DNA of 64,000 nt from Arthrobacter sp. NicSoilB8 (GTDB taxonomy: Bacteria > Actinomycetota > Actinomycetes > Actinomycetales > Micrococcaceae): positions 4,588,001 through 4,652,000 of the forward strand of contig NZ_AP024655.1 of the NCBI RefSeq assembly GCF_019977355.1. Reading direction: 5' to 3'. Below, piece after piece: positions 16,111-25,671 of the stretch (position 1 is the first letter of the stretch; each line of letters begins with the position of its first letter). The notes below the pieces were generated by a model. It did not search any database, was not told the origin of the DNA, and was given only the letters and a program-made list of their open reading frames with translations. Position numbers and translations under genes: made by a program.

Positions 16111-17732
16111 TTCCCGCCGCCCTGCTGCTGGTCCGGCCGGGCCGACTGAGGCACTGGCGGCACCGGCGCGTCCTCGCCAAGCACAGCCTGGATGTACGAG
16201 GACCTGTCCAGCATCTCCTGCGCGGACTGGTCGGCCACCTTGAACAACGGCCCGGCAAAGACCGTCAGGGCCACGCCAAAGACCACCAGGCCCAGGGTGG
16301 AGCCCACCATGGTGCGGGGCAGCAGGGTCACGTTCGTCTTCCCGGCCCGGTTACCGGTGGCGGAGTCTTCCGGAGCAGCCAGGAGCACCGGATCGGGGTG
16401 TTCGGCGTCCTCGGGTTTCCGCCAGAATGCCCTGTTCCAGACCCTCGCGATGGCCAGCAGTGTCAGCAGGCTGGTCAGCACCCCGCCGATCACCAGGGCG
16501 TAGGCCAGCGGGGTCCCGAGCTCGACGCCCGCCTGCAGGAGTCCCAGCTTGCCCAGGAATCCGGAGAACGGCGGGATGCCGGCCAGGTTCATGGCGGGAA
16601 TGAAGAACAGCACTCCCAGAACCGGGGACAGCTTGGCCAGTCCGGCCACGCGGTCAATGGACGAGCTGCCGCCCCGGCGTTCAATCAGGCCGGTCACCAG
16701 GAACAGGCTGGTCTGGATGGTGATGTGGTGCGCCACGTAGAAGACCGCGGCGCCCAGGCCGGCCACCGTGGACATGGCCAGGCCGAACACCATGTAGCCG
16801 ATATGGCTGACCAGGGTGAAGGACAGGAGACGCTTGATGTCGCTTTGGGCCAGGGCGCCGAGGATTCCCACCACCATGGTCAGCAGCGCCGCAACCATGA
16901 GCGGGGCATTGAGCGCATCCCCCGGGAACAGCAGCGTCTCGGTGCGGACCATCGCGTAGACGCCCACCTTGGTCAGCAACCCGGCGAACACCGCGGTGAC
17001 CGGGGCCGGCGCTGTGGGGTAGGAGTCAGGGAGCCAGAAGGACAGCGGGAAGACGGCGGCCTTGATGCCGAAGGCCACCAGCAGCATGACGTGCAGCAGC
17101 GTCCGGGTGCCCTGGTCGAGGTCCCCGAGCTTGATGGCCAGATCCGCCATGTTGATGGTTCCGGTGGCGCCGTAGATCATGGCGATCGCGATCAGGAACA
17201 GCACCGAGGAGACGACCGAGACCACCACGTAGGTCACGCCGGCCCGGATGCGCGGTCCCGTCCCGCCGAGGGTGATCAGCACGTAGCTGGCCGTCAGCAG
17301 GATCTCAAAGCCGACGTAGAGGTTGAAGAGGTCCCCGGACAGGAAGGCGTTGGACACCCCGGCGACGAGGATCAGGTAGGTCGGGTGGAAGATCGAGACC
17401 GGCGCGTCGCGGTCGCCGTCGGCCATGCCCTGGCCCGTCGCGTAGATCAGCACGGCGAGGCTCACGGCCGAGGACACCACGAGCATGAGCGAGGAGAACT
17501 GGTCCACCACCAGCACGATCCCCCAGGGCGGCATCCAGCCGCCGAGGTTCACCGCAGCCGTCCCGCCTTCCCAGACAGAAGCCAGCAGCCAGCATTCCAG
17601 GAGCAGGGTCAGGGTCAGGAGGGTGATGCTGACGGCCCGCTGGGCCCGGGGGTTGCGGATCAGCAGGAACGTCAGGGCGGCGCCCAGGATGGGGAGTACG
17701 ACGGCGAGCGGGGCAAAGCTGGCAATGTTCAC
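16107..17732 (-). CDS. mrpD: Na+/H+ antiporter subunit MrpD
   Basis: A 541-aa proton-antiporter-like subunit related to complex I ND4/NuoM, with about 14 helices. Key segments are present: FNLYVGFEILLTASYVLITL (proton-path glutamate), AFGIKAAVFPLSFWLPDSYP with the conserved lysine, and TAPAPVTAVFAGLLTKVGVY. A hydrophilic loop near residues 430-465 (KPEDAEHPDPVLLAAPED) and a Pro/Gln-rich tail are extensions of the common core. It overlaps mrpC and mrpE by 4 bases. Confidence 0.95.
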   Translation of the reverse strand: MNIASFAPLAVVLPILGAALTFLLIRNPRAQRAVSITLLTLTLLLECWLLASVWEGGTAAVNLGGWMPPWGIVLVVDQFSSLMLVVSSAVSLAVLIYATGQGMADGDRDAPVSIFHPTYLILVAGVSNAFLSGDLFNLYVGFEILLTASYVLITLGGTGPRIRAGVTYVVVSVVSSVLFLIAIAMIYGATGTINMADLAIKLGDLDQGTRTLLHVMLLVAFGIKAAVFPLSFWLPDSYPTAPAPVTAVFAGLLTKVGVYAMVRTETLLFPGDALNAPLMVAALLTMVVGILGALAQSDIKRLLSFTLVSHIGYMVFGLAMSTVAGLGAAVFYVAHHITIQTSLFLVTGLIERRGGSSSIDRVAGLAKLSPVLGVLFFIPAMNLAGIPPFSGFLGKLGLLQAGVELGTPLAYALVIGGVLTSLLTLLAIARVWNRAFWRKPEDAEHPDPVLLAAPEDSATGNRAGKTNVTLLPRTMVGSTLGLVVFGVALTVFAGPLFKVADQSAQEMLDRSSYIQAVLGEDAPVPPVPQSARPDQQQGGGK

Positions 17733-18310
17733 TTTCCGCCTCCTTCCGGGCTGGGGTCGACGTTCAGGGAGCCGGGCTGTTCTTCGGACGCGGCTTTTTC
17801 GGCCCGCACGGGGCGGTCGCCGGACATGACGGCGGCAGTGCCGCCGTCATTGGCGGAACCGCCGTCTTTGGCGGAACCGGCGGCGCCGATCAGGGACAGC
17901 GGGAACTCGGAGGTTTCGACCGGAATCACGGAGTCGTCCTCGGCATCGAAGCTGGGCGTTTCCGCGACGCGCCGGTCCTCGGCGTCATCCTGGATTTCAT
18001 CCTGGCGGGCCAGGACCCAGGTCCGGTAGATGATGCCGAGCATGAACGCCGTGACGGCGAAGGAGATCACGATCGAGGTCAGGATCAGGGCCTGCGGCAG
18101 GGGGTCGTTGTAGTCCCCCGCCGGGACGTCCTTGTCGAAGATCGGCGCCAGCCCGGCGTACCCGCCGGTGGCGAGGATCAGCAGGTTGGTGGCGTTAGCC
18201 AGCAGCATGAGGCCCAGCAGGACCCTGGTGAGGCTGCGTTCGAGGATCAGGTAGATGCCGCAGGCGTAGAGGGCCCCCATGACCATCAGCAGGGTCAGAT
18301 TGACGCTCAT
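17729..18310 (-). CDS. mrpC: Na+/H+ antiporter subunit MrpC
   Basis: A 193-aa subunit starting MSVNLTLLMVMGALYACGIY, with three helices homologous to NuoK and the block LGLMLLANATNLLILATGGY. The family core ends near residue 115; the remaining 75 residues form an acidic, Gly/Ser-rich tail (DEIQDDAEDRRVAETPSFDA) not found in Bacillus MrpC. The ATG at 18310 overlaps the stop of mrpA by 4 bases; a longer open frame upstream is not used. Confidence 0.92.
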   Translation of the reverse strand: MSVNLTLLMVMGALYACGIYLILERSLTRVLLGLMLLANATNLLILATGGYAGLAPIFDKDVPAGDYNDPLPQALILTSIVISFAVTAFMLGIIYRTWVLARQDEIQDDAEDRRVAETPSFDAEDDSVIPVETSEFPLSLIGAAGSAKDGGSANDGGTAAVMSGDRPVRAEKAASEEQPGSLNVDPSPEGGGK

Positions 18311-21300
18311 GTGGTTCCCCTGGCAGTTGTTTCCGCGTCGGCGGCCTGGGCGGAGACTCCGCCGGCCGCCCCGTCGTTGGACAGTTCGTCGTTGGACAGT
18401 TCGCCGCGGGACAGTCCGTCGCGGGACAGTCCGTCGCTGGACAGTTTCTGGTCGGACAGTCCGCCGTCGGACGCCTCGTCCTCGGCCGGCTCGGGTGCTT
18501 CCTCGAAGTGCTCGTCGATTTCCGCACCCAGGCTGCGCAGCACGTCCAGGGCCAGCCCGACCACCACGATGTACACGCCGATGTCGAAGATGGTGGAGGT
18601 GACGAACTTGATGTCGCCGAAGACGGGCAGCCACACTTCCACGATGGCGCTCTGGAACACTTGGCCGCCCAGCAGCAGCGGGGTCATGCCGGCGGCTGCG
18701 GCCGTGGCCAGGCCGATTCCCAGCAGGGTGCCGGCGCCGACGGGAGTGGCTTCGCGCAGTTCGAAGCGGCCTCCGGCGAGGTATCGGATGGTCAGCGCCA
18801 GGCCGGCGGTAAGGCCTCCGGCGAAGCCGCCCCCGGGCAGGTTGTGGCCGGCCAGGAGCAGATAGATGGAGAACACGATCATCGAGTGGAAGATCAGGCG
18901 GGTGACCACCTCAAAGATGATCGAGCGGCGCTCGGGCGCCAGGGTCCGGCCGGCCACGAGCCAGGCGTCCCGCGTGGCGGCGGCGAACCGCCGGTTCATT
19001 GCCAGGGCGGCATCGTCCCGGGTGCTGCCTCTGGCCCCCGTCCGCCGCCCGACTGTCCCTTCCGCGACGTTCGCGGAAGTCCGGATGCGGTCACCGCGGC
19101 CCCGGACGAAGATGAGGCTCGCCACGCCGGTGGCGGCCAGGGCCAGGACGGAGATCTCACCGAAAGTATCCCAGGCACGGATGTCCACCAGGGTCACGTT
19201 GACGACATTGAGGCCGCCGCCGCCCTCGTAGGCCAGCTGCGGGAACTGCAGGGAGACCGGCGCGGCCACGCGGGCGCCGAGTGCGTGGATGGCCACGAAA
19301 ATCATGGTGACGCCGAACGACAGGCCGATCACCACGCGGATGACCCGGTATTTCCCGCCGGTTCTGTCCCGCAGCCCCGCGGGAAGGCTCCGCATGGCCA
19401 GCACGAAGGCCACCAGGATGATGGTTTCCACCAGCATCTGGGTCAGGGCCAGGTCCGGGGCCCCCTGCAGCGCGAACAGCAGGGCGATCCCGTAGCCGGT
19501 GACGGAGACCATCAGGACGGCCAGGAATCGCTTGTTGGCCCGGACTGCGGCCAGCGCGCCGATCACGATTCCGGCGCCGGCCACAAGCTGCAGCGGCGAG
19601 CCGGGATCGACGACATAGAGCCCGGGCGGCAGCGGTTTGTTGGCCAGGAGCAGCGCCGTCAGAGGCAGGACGAACGCCACGGTCAGGATGACGGACAGGT
19701 AGAAGAACAGTGAGCCTCGCTGGGTCCGGCCGGTGACCCAGACCGCTGTGTCGTCCAAGGCGCCGATCGTCTGCTGGTAGGCGCGGTCCGCGTCGATCCA
19801 GCCCGGCACCCGTGCCTGCAGCCGGGCCACGGCGTTGCGGCCGTAGTACATGGCCAGGCCCAGGGCGAAGGTCACCGCGGTCAGCCCCAGGGCCGGGGTG
19901 ATGCCGTGCCACAGCGCCAGGTGCCCGGGGGCGGAGGCGGACCCGTCCACGAAGAGCTCCGCATAGGGCTGGATCCAGCCGTCAACGGGGGCCGGCCACA
20001 GTCCGTAAATGATCGTCAGGAGGCTCAGGACCGCCGGCGCGGCAAGGAAGGCAGGCTTGATCGGCTTGAAGGCTGTGGGCGAGACGCCGGGCTTCACGGC
20101 AAAGGCGCCCCACATGAACCGGGCGCTGTAGGCGAAAGTCAGGACCGAGCCCACCACCACGCCGGCCAGGAGCCAGGGCCCGGTCCCGGACGCCGAGGTG
20201 TAGTGGATGAAGGCCTCGAACACCGATTCCTTGGCGACGAACCCGGCCAGCGGCGGAATGCCCGCCATCGAGGCGGCGCCGATCGCCGCCACGATCGCCA
20301 GTGCCCGGGCCGAGCCGTAGACGCCGGAGAGCTCGCGGATGTCCCGGGTCCCGGCCTGGTGGTCGATGATGCCCACCACCAGGAAGAGCGTGGCCTTGAA
20401 CAGCCCGTGTGCCAGGAGCAGGGCGAGCCCGGCGAGCGCCGCGTCGGGTGTGCCGAGGCCCACCACCATGGTCAGGAAGCCCAGCTGGCTCACGGTGCCG
20501 TAGGCGAGGATGAGCTTGATGTCGGTTTGCCGCAGGGCCCGGTAGCCGCCTACCAGCATGGTGGCCAGGCCCAGGCCAAGGACGATCGGCAGCCACGGCG
20601 GGGTCGCGGCGAACCCGGGGGCCAGGCGGGCCACGAGGTAGATCCCGGCCTTCACCATGGCCGCCGCGTGCAGGTAGGCGCTCACGGGAGTGGGGGCGGC
20701 CATCGCACCGGGGAGCCAGAAGTGGAACGGAACCAGGGCGGATTTGGTGATCGCACCGATCAGGATAAGAACGACGGCGGCGCTCACCGCTCCGCCCGCC
20801 GGGCCGGTGACGAGCGCGGGGGCCTGGTCCAGGATGGCCTGGATCCGGTAGGTCCCGGCGGTTGAACCGAGGATGATGAGCCCCACGAGCATGGCGAGCC
20901 CGCCGGCTGTGGTGACCACGAGGGCCTGCAGCGCCGAACGCCGCGCGGACAGCCGGGTGCGGGCGTAGCCGATCAGCAGGTAGGACAGCACCGTGGTCAG
21001 TTCCCAGAAGACGAACATCAGCAGGAGGTCATCGGCGGTGACGAGCCCGAACATCGCGCCGGCGAACGCCAGGAGCTGGGCCCCGAAGCCGCCGAGGTAG
21101 TCGTCCTTGTTCTTGAAATACCGGGCGCAATACACCAGTACCAGCGCGCCCACCCCCAGCACCAGCAGGGACATGACCCAGGCCAGGGCATCCATCCGGA
21201 ACGCGAGTTCGAGCTGCAGTCCGGGGACCCACGGCAGTACTTCGGTGATCGCCCCGGCATCCGAATTGGCTGAGTCCGAATAGATGGCGCCGTGCTGCAG

Positions 21301-21426
21301 GATCAGCCAGATAAAGGAGGCCGCGGGGACCGCGGCCAGGGCGTAGAACGAATTCCTGCCAAACTTTCGGAACAGCAGCGGGGCCACAGCAGCCACCGCA
21401 AAGTGCACGGCAAGGACTGTGATCAC
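18307..21426 (-). CDS. mrpA: Na+/H+ antiporter subunit MrpA with fused MrpB domain
   Basis: The largest Mrp subunit, 1039 aa from the GTG at 21426, which has a GGAG ribosome site and gives the usual start (M)ITVLAVHFAVAAVAPLL; an ATG 57 bases upstream lacks one. The NuoL-like part has MFVFWELTTVLSYLLIGYAR and AITKSALVPFHFWLPGAMAA. The C-terminal quarter carries an MrpB domain (FHSMIVFSIYLLLAGHNLPG), so no separate mrpB is expected. The protein ends in a hydrophilic, Asp/Ser-rich repeat tail. First gene of a six-gene operon for Na+/K+ efflux against H+ at the membrane, important in alkaline or saline conditions. Confidence 0.93.
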   Translation of the reverse strand: MITVLAVHFAVAAVAPLLFRKFGRNSFYALAAVPAASFIWLILQHGAIYSDSANSDAGAITEVLPWVPGLQLELAFRMDALAWVMSLLVLGVGALVLVYCARYFKNKDDYLGGFGAQLLAFAGAMFGLVTADDLLLMFVFWELTTVLSYLLIGYARTRLSARRSALQALVVTTAGGLAMLVGLIILGSTAGTYRIQAILDQAPALVTGPAGGAVSAAVVLILIGAITKSALVPFHFWLPGAMAAPTPVSAYLHAAAMVKAGIYLVARLAPGFAATPPWLPIVLGLGLATMLVGGYRALRQTDIKLILAYGTVSQLGFLTMVVGLGTPDAALAGLALLLAHGLFKATLFLVVGIIDHQAGTRDIRELSGVYGSARALAIVAAIGAASMAGIPPLAGFVAKESVFEAFIHYTSASGTGPWLLAGVVVGSVLTFAYSARFMWGAFAVKPGVSPTAFKPIKPAFLAAPAVLSLLTIIYGLWPAPVDGWIQPYAELFVDGSASAPGHLALWHGITPALGLTAVTFALGLAMYYGRNAVARLQARVPGWIDADRAYQQTIGALDDTAVWVTGRTQRGSLFFYLSVILTVAFVLPLTALLLANKPLPPGLYVVDPGSPLQLVAGAGIVIGALAAVRANKRFLAVLMVSVTGYGIALLFALQGAPDLALTQMLVETIILVAFVLAMRSLPAGLRDRTGGKYRVIRVVIGLSFGVTMIFVAIHALGARVAAPVSLQFPQLAYEGGGGLNVVNVTLVDIRAWDTFGEISVLALAATGVASLIFVRGRGDRIRTSANVAEGTVGRRTGARGSTRDDAALAMNRRFAAATRDAWLVAGRTLAPERRSIIFEVVTRLIFHSMIVFSIYLLLAGHNLPGGGFAGGLTAGLALTIRYLAGGRFELREATPVGAGTLLGIGLATAAAAGMTPLLLGGQVFQSAIVEVWLPVFGDIKFVTSTIFDIGVYIVVVGLALDVLRSLGAEIDEHFEEAPEPAEDEASDGGLSDQKLSSDGLSRDGLSRGELSNDELSNDGAAGGVSAQAADAETTARGTT
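18379..18468. repeat. Six tandem 15-bp repeats inside the 3' end of mrpA
   Basis: Units beginning GGACAGT recur every 15 bases at 18379, 18394, 18409, 18424, 18439 and 18454, with a degenerate seventh at 18469. Because 15 is a multiple of 3, the reading frame is kept; it encodes degenerate pentapeptides of the type LSxDG in the cytoplasmic tail of MrpA. Copy number is likely to vary between strains. Confidence 0.85.
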
Positions 21427-21699
21427 TGGTATCTCCGCAACGTCAGAAATTCGATTGTCAGCAAGTTGGAGCAGGCGGGTCATTTGTTAGGTTCGGTGCG
21501 GACAGTTTACCAAGCGTGTACAAATTCTTTTGGCTTGGACACCGGGCGCTGGACAATTCGTAGCAAAACCGAAACCGGAGCTAAACAAGCAGCGGAACAG
21601 GAAGCTAAACAGGCAGCTCAACAAAGAGCGGCAAGAACCCGCCGGAGACTCTCCGCGGGTGACCCGCAGCGGGCACCCCTGGCGGCTACCATTCAGGCT

Positions 21700-23103
21700 A
21701 TGAACACTGCCGCCGCCCCTGAGGCCATGCGACCGTCGTCCGAGCTGGAATCGGGAAGTCCCGTTTCGCACAAGGGCCGGATCCTCGCGTGGGCGTCATG
21801 GGACTGGGGTTCGGCAGCCTTCAATGCCGTCATGACAACGTTCGTTTTCACCGTCTATCTGACCTCCAAGGCGTTTGGCGGCGAGGACCAGGCCTCGGCG
21901 GTCCTCGGCGCGGCGCTGGCCGCTGCCGGCCTGGCCATCGCCTTCCTGGCCCCCGTCACCGGGCAGCGGTCGGACAGCGGCGGCAGGCGCAAGCTGTGGC
22001 TGGGGGTCAACACGGCCGCCGTCGCGCTCCTGACTGGGCTGTGCTTCTTTGTTTTCCCGCGGCCGGAATTCCTGCTCCTCGGTGTCACGCTGATTGCGCT
22101 CGGCAACGTCTTCTTCGAATTCGCCGGGGTCAACTACAACGCCATGCTCGCCCAGATTTCCACGCCGCGGAACATCGGCAAGGTCAGCGGCTTCGGCTGG
22201 GGAATGGGGTACCTCGGCGGCATCGTGGCGCTGCTGATTGTGCTGCAGCTCTTTGTCCAGCCCAGCGTCGACTGGTTCGGCGCCTCCACGGCGGACAGCC
22301 TCAACATCCGGCTGGTGGCGGTGTTTTCGGCCTTGTGGTTCTTCATCTTCGCCCTGCCCGTGCTCTTCGCCGTGCCCGAGCTGCCACGCGCGGCCGGCGG
22401 CGCGCGCCCGGGCTTCTTCGCCTCCTACGGCCTGCTGGTCCGGCGCATCAAGGCGATCTACCGGACCAGTCCGCACACCATCTACTTCCTGCTCGCGAGC
22501 GCGATCTTCCGGGACGGGCTGGCCGCGGTATTCACTTTCGGAGGCGTGATTGCGGCCGGAACCTTTGGCTTCGAGCTCAAGGACGTCATCTTCTTCGCGA
22601 TCTTCGGAAACGTCGTGGCCGCCGTCGGGGCCATTCTGGGCGGCTTCTTCGATGACAGGATCGGGCCCAAGGCCGTCATTGTCGCGTCCCTGGCCGGCCT
22701 GCTGCTCGCGGGCACGGCGATCCTGGTGCTCGGCAACGGAAGCTACGAATTCTTCGGCAGGGCCTGGGCCGGGACCAGCACGTTCTGGACCTTCGGCCTG
22801 CTGCTCTGCCTCTTCGTGGGCCCGGCCCAGTCCTCCTCCCGCGCGTATCTCGCCCGGCTCGCCCCGCACGGCGAATCCGGCGAGCTGTTCGGCCTTTACG
22901 CCACCACGGGCCGGGCCGTGAGCTTTCTCGCCCCGGCTCTTTTCACGCTCTGTATCGCCGTCGCCACCCCCTTTGTGGCCAGTGGAGAGGCCCAGCGCTG
23001 GGGCATCTTGGGCATCATGGTGGTGCTGCTGGCGGGCCTGCTGGTCCTCCTGCCGGTCAAGGCCCCGGACGAGACCGACATCGCGGTTGTCCCCGTGGCC
23101 TGA
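21700..23103 (+). CDS. MFS transporter, UMF1/Atg22-like family
   Basis: A 467-aa membrane carrier with about 12 helices. The N-terminal segment ILAWASWDWGSAAFNAVMTT is diagnostic of UMF1/Atg22-type MFS proteins, with DSGGRRKLWLGV after helix 3 as the MFS A-motif region. The ATG at 21700 begins the protein; an open frame continues far upstream but codes low-complexity Lys/Gln-rich residues overlapping the divergent mrpA leader. Yeast Atg22 exports amino acids from vacuoles, but bacterial members have no settled substrate. Confidence 0.82.
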   Translation: MNTAAAPEAMRPSSELESGSPVSHKGRILAWASWDWGSAAFNAVMTTFVFTVYLTSKAFGGEDQASAVLGAALAAAGLAIAFLAPVTGQRSDSGGRRKLWLGVNTAAVALLTGLCFFVFPRPEFLLLGVTLIALGNVFFEFAGVNYNAMLAQISTPRNIGKVSGFGWGMGYLGGIVALLIVLQLFVQPSVDWFGASTADSLNIRLVAVFSALWFFIFALPVLFAVPELPRAAGGARPGFFASYGLLVRRIKAIYRTSPHTIYFLLASAIFRDGLAAVFTFGGVIAAGTFGFELKDVIFFAIFGNVVAAVGAILGGFFDDRIGPKAVIVASLAGLLLAGTAILVLGNGSYEFFGRAWAGTSTFWTFGLLLCLFVGPAQSSSRAYLARLAPHGESGELFGLYATTGRAVSFLAPALFTLCIAVATPFVASGEAQRWGILGIMVVLLAGLLVLLPVKAPDETDIAVVPVA

Positions 23104-23141
23104 GTCGTCCGAAAATCCCGTTCCCGCACTAGGCTGAGGAT

Positions 23142-23624
23142 ATGAACGTGGATGAGACGGACCTCCCCGGCCTCGGCCGGCGCAAGGACTTCATGACTGC
23201 ATCGGGACGCCGGATCGGCGTGGTCGAATACCGGGAAGGCCAGACGGAACTAATCGTCTCGACCTGGGACGATCCTGACACCTGCCAGGCCTCAGTACCG
23301 CTGACCGCGGACGAGGCCGCCGCCCTGGGGAATCTCCTGGGCGGCCAGCGCCTGGCCATGCAGCTCTCCGAGGAGCACCGGGAAATCCCCGGCATCGTCA
23401 CCCGCCAGTTTTCGATCAGCGCCGAGTCGCCCTTCCAGAACCAGCCGATGGGCAAAGCGAGCATCCGGACCCGCAGCGGGGTCTCAATCGTGGCCATCAT
23501 GCGCGAAGGCGAGGTCCTCCCCTCGCCGGGACCCGACGTCGTGCTCCACCCCGGTGACCTCCTCATTGCAGTCGGAACGCAAGAAGGCCTGGACACAGCG
23601 GCCGGCATCCTGCGCAACGGATAA
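23142..23624 (+). CDS. khtT: K+/H+ antiporter regulatory subunit, KhtT/TrkA-C type
   Basis: A 160-aa cytoplasmic protein. The N-terminal half (DLPGLGRRKDFMTASGRRIG) is the KhtT-specific domain and the C-terminal half (KASIRTRSGVSIVAIMREGE, then VVLHPGDLLIAVGTQEGL) is a RCK_C ligand-binding domain. In Bacillus KhtTU it senses nucleotide and pH and gates the antiporter. The membrane subunit starts 5 bases after its stop, so the pair is an operon. Symbol given by analogy. Confidence 0.88.
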   Translation: MNVDETDLPGLGRRKDFMTASGRRIGVVEYREGQTELIVSTWDDPDTCQASVPLTADEAAALGNLLGGQRLAMQLSEEHREIPGIVTRQFSISAESPFQNQPMGKASIRTRSGVSIVAIMREGEVLPSPGPDVVLHPGDLLIAVGTQEGLDTAAGILRNG

Positions 23625-23629
23625 GCGGC

Positions 23630-24826
23630 ATGGATCCGCTCGCGCTGACCCTCATCGAGCTGGGGGCCGTCGTCTTCTGTCTCGGCCTGCTGGCCAGACT
23701 GGCGGGGCGGATCGGGATGTCCCCCATTCCGCTGTACTTGGTGGGCGGGCTGTTCTTCGGGGCCGGAGGCCTCATCAAGCTCGAAGGCATGCACGAGTTC
23801 GCGCATCTTTCCGGCGAGATCGGTGTAATTCTCCTGCTGCTTATGCTCGGACTGGAATATACGGCGGCCGAGCTCGTCACCGGACTGCGGCGGTCCTGGC
23901 AGGCCGGCGTCCTGGATATGCTGCTCAATTTCCTGCCCGGCGCGGGGCTAGCGCTGTTGCTGGGGTGGGGCCTCGTGGGTGCCATGGTGATGGGCGGAGT
24001 CACCTACATTTCGTCGTCCGGGATCGCGGCCAAGGTGATCACCGATCTCGGCCGGATCGGCAACCGGGAAACCCCGGTGGTCCTGGCCATCCTGGTCTTC
24101 GAGGACCTCGCCATGGCCGTGTACCTGCCGGTCCTGACCGCCACGCTGGCCGGCGTCAGCTTCGTGCTGGGCCTGCAGACCGTGGGCATCTCCCTGGCCG
24201 TCGTCAGCATGGTCCTGGTGGTGGCGCTGCGGCACGGCCACCACGTATCCAAGGCCGTGCACAGCGAAAACTCCGAGGTCTTCCTTCTCAACTTGCTCGG
24301 CGCGGCACTTCTCGTCGCGGGGCTCGCGGCCGCCATGCAGGTTTCCGCGGCGGTGGGCGCATTCATGCTCGGCATCGCCATTTCGGGGGCCACGGCCCAC
24401 AGCGCCACCCGCATCCTGGAGCCGCTCCGGGACCTTTTCGCGGCGATCTTCTTCGTTGTTTTTGGCCTCAACACGGACCCGCGGTCCATCCCGCCGGTCC
24501 TCGGCTGGGCGCTGTTGCTGGCCCTGGCGACGGCAGCCACCAAGCTGATCACCGGGTACTGGGCGGCCAAACGGGCCGGGATCGGGATTCCCGGCCGTTT
24601 CCGCGCGGGCGCCGCCCTCATTGCGCGCGGCGAGTTCTCCATCGTCATCGCGGGCCTGGCCGTTGCCTCCGGCGTGGTGCCGCAGGAGCTGGCGGCCCTG
24701 GCCACCGCCTATGTCCTGATCATGGCGATCGTGGGCCCGCTGGCCGCCCGCTTCGTGGAACCGCTCGTCCGGCTGATGCGCCGCCCGGTCAGACGGCCCG
24801 CTGTCCGGACCTCCGGCTCGGCCTAA
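23630..24826 (+). CDS. khtU: K+/H+ antiporter membrane subunit, CPA2 family (KhtU-like)
   Basis: A 398-aa CPA2 (Kef-type) exchanger with about 12 helices. Typical segments are LYLVGGLFFGAGGLIKL, GVILLLLMLGLEYTAAEL, VTYISSSGIAAKVITDLGRI with the unwound-helix TYISSSG block, and IARGEFSIVIAGLAV near the end. It has no C-terminal RCK domain, consistent with a separate KhtT partner encoded just upstream. It would expel K+ or related cations in exchange for protons. It ends convergent with dcd. Confidence 0.9.
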   Translation: MDPLALTLIELGAVVFCLGLLARLAGRIGMSPIPLYLVGGLFFGAGGLIKLEGMHEFAHLSGEIGVILLLLMLGLEYTAAELVTGLRRSWQAGVLDMLLNFLPGAGLALLLGWGLVGAMVMGGVTYISSSGIAAKVITDLGRIGNRETPVVLAILVFEDLAMAVYLPVLTATLAGVSFVLGLQTVGISLAVVSMVLVVALRHGHHVSKAVHSENSEVFLLNLLGAALLVAGLAAAMQVSAAVGAFMLGIAISGATAHSATRILEPLRDLFAAIFFVVFGLNTDPRSIPPVLGWALLLALATAATKLITGYWAAKRAGIGIPGRFRAGAALIARGEFSIVIAGLAVASGVVPQELAALATAYVLIMAIVGPLAARFVEPLVRLMRRPVRRPAVRTSGSA

Positions 24827-24916
24827 GGCCACAAGGCACTGCACCGGCGCCAGGGCCGGCGCTGGAGGACGCCCCTAGGTGCCGGTGCCCAGATGCCCGG
24901 ATGCAGATGCCGGTAC

Positions 24917-25492
24917 TTAGATGTCGGTACGGTGGAAATTCAGGTGGCTGCGGCTGGCTGTGGGGCCGCGCTGGCCCTGGTAGCGGTTGCCGTACTCCCC
25001 GGACCCGTAGGGGTGCTCCGCCGCGGAGGAAAGCCGGAAGAAGCACAACTGGCCGATCTTCATTCCCGGCCACAGCTTGATGGGCAGTGTCGCCATATTG
25101 GACAGCTCGAGCGTGACGTGACCGGAGAACCCCGGGTCGATGAACCCCGCCGTCGAGTGCGTCAGGAGGCCGAGCCGGCCGAGCGAGGACTTGCCCTCAA
25201 GCCGGGCCGCAATGTCATCCGGAAGCGTCACGGTCTCGTACGTGGACCCGAGGACGAACTCCCCCGGGTGAAGGATGAACGGCTCACCGGACTCCACCTC
25301 CACGAGGCGGGTCAGCTCCGGCTGTTCCTCGGCCGGATCGATGTGGGCGTATTTGTGGTTGTCGAACAGGCGGAAGAACTTGTCGATCCTGACGTCCACC
25401 GAGGACGGCTGGACCATGGCGGAGTCGAAGGGTTCCAGGACAATCCGCTGGGAGTCGATTTCGGTTCGAATGTCGCGGTCAGAGATCAGCAC
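24917..25492 (-). CDS. dcd: dCTP deaminase
   Basis: A 191-aa enzyme that converts dCTP to dUTP for thymidylate supply. The GTG at 25492 gives the conserved start (M)[20 protein letters not shown]; the frame is open further upstream but unrelated. Diagnostic blocks are [37 protein letters not shown] with the active-site RxxxKSSLGR, and [18 protein letters not shown] with the catalytic glutamate. The C-terminal [15 protein letters not shown] closes the nucleotide site. The length matches the actinobacterial enzyme, some of which also hydrolyse dUTP. Confidence 0.96.
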   Translation of the reverse strand: MLISDRDIRTEIDSQRIVLEPFDSAMVQPSSVDVRIDKFFRLFDNHKYAHIDPAEEQPELTRLVEVESGEPFILHPGEFVLGSTYETVTLPDDIAARLEGKSSLGRLGLLTHSTAGFIDPGFSGHVTLELSNMATLPIKLWPGMKIGQLCFFRLSSAAEHPYGSGEYGNRYQGQRGPTASRSHLNFHRTDI

Positions 25493-25671
25493 AGGTTCAA
25501 AAATACCGCACGGGGCGAAACCCGGCTTCACGTACCGGCGCAGCAGCCCAGTGTTACTTCCCGGCTGGTCGCGATGAGCCAGCCGGGATGCGGCGGCCGC
25601 CAGCCAGTCAGTGGTCGGGGCCGGGTCGGGGCCGGGACGGGGCCGGGTCGTGGCCATGGCCGTCGGCCTGT

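Noticed and set aside
16398..18029. Open frame of 543 codons opposite mrpD and mrpC
   Set aside because: Gln/His/Gly/Asp-rich antisense translation of membrane helices; the Mrp operon on the other strand is secure.
21292..21699. N-terminal extension of the MFS protein by 136 residues
   Set aside because: The extra part is low complexity, overlaps the mrpA start on the other strand and lacks a ribosome site; the ATG at 21700 fits the family.
24827..24916. GC-rich repeats between khtU and dcd considered as a terminator or CRISPR-like repeat
   Set aside because: Only short imperfect inverted words (GCGCC/GGCGC) and loose GATGCC-type repeats; no regular unit or convincing stem.
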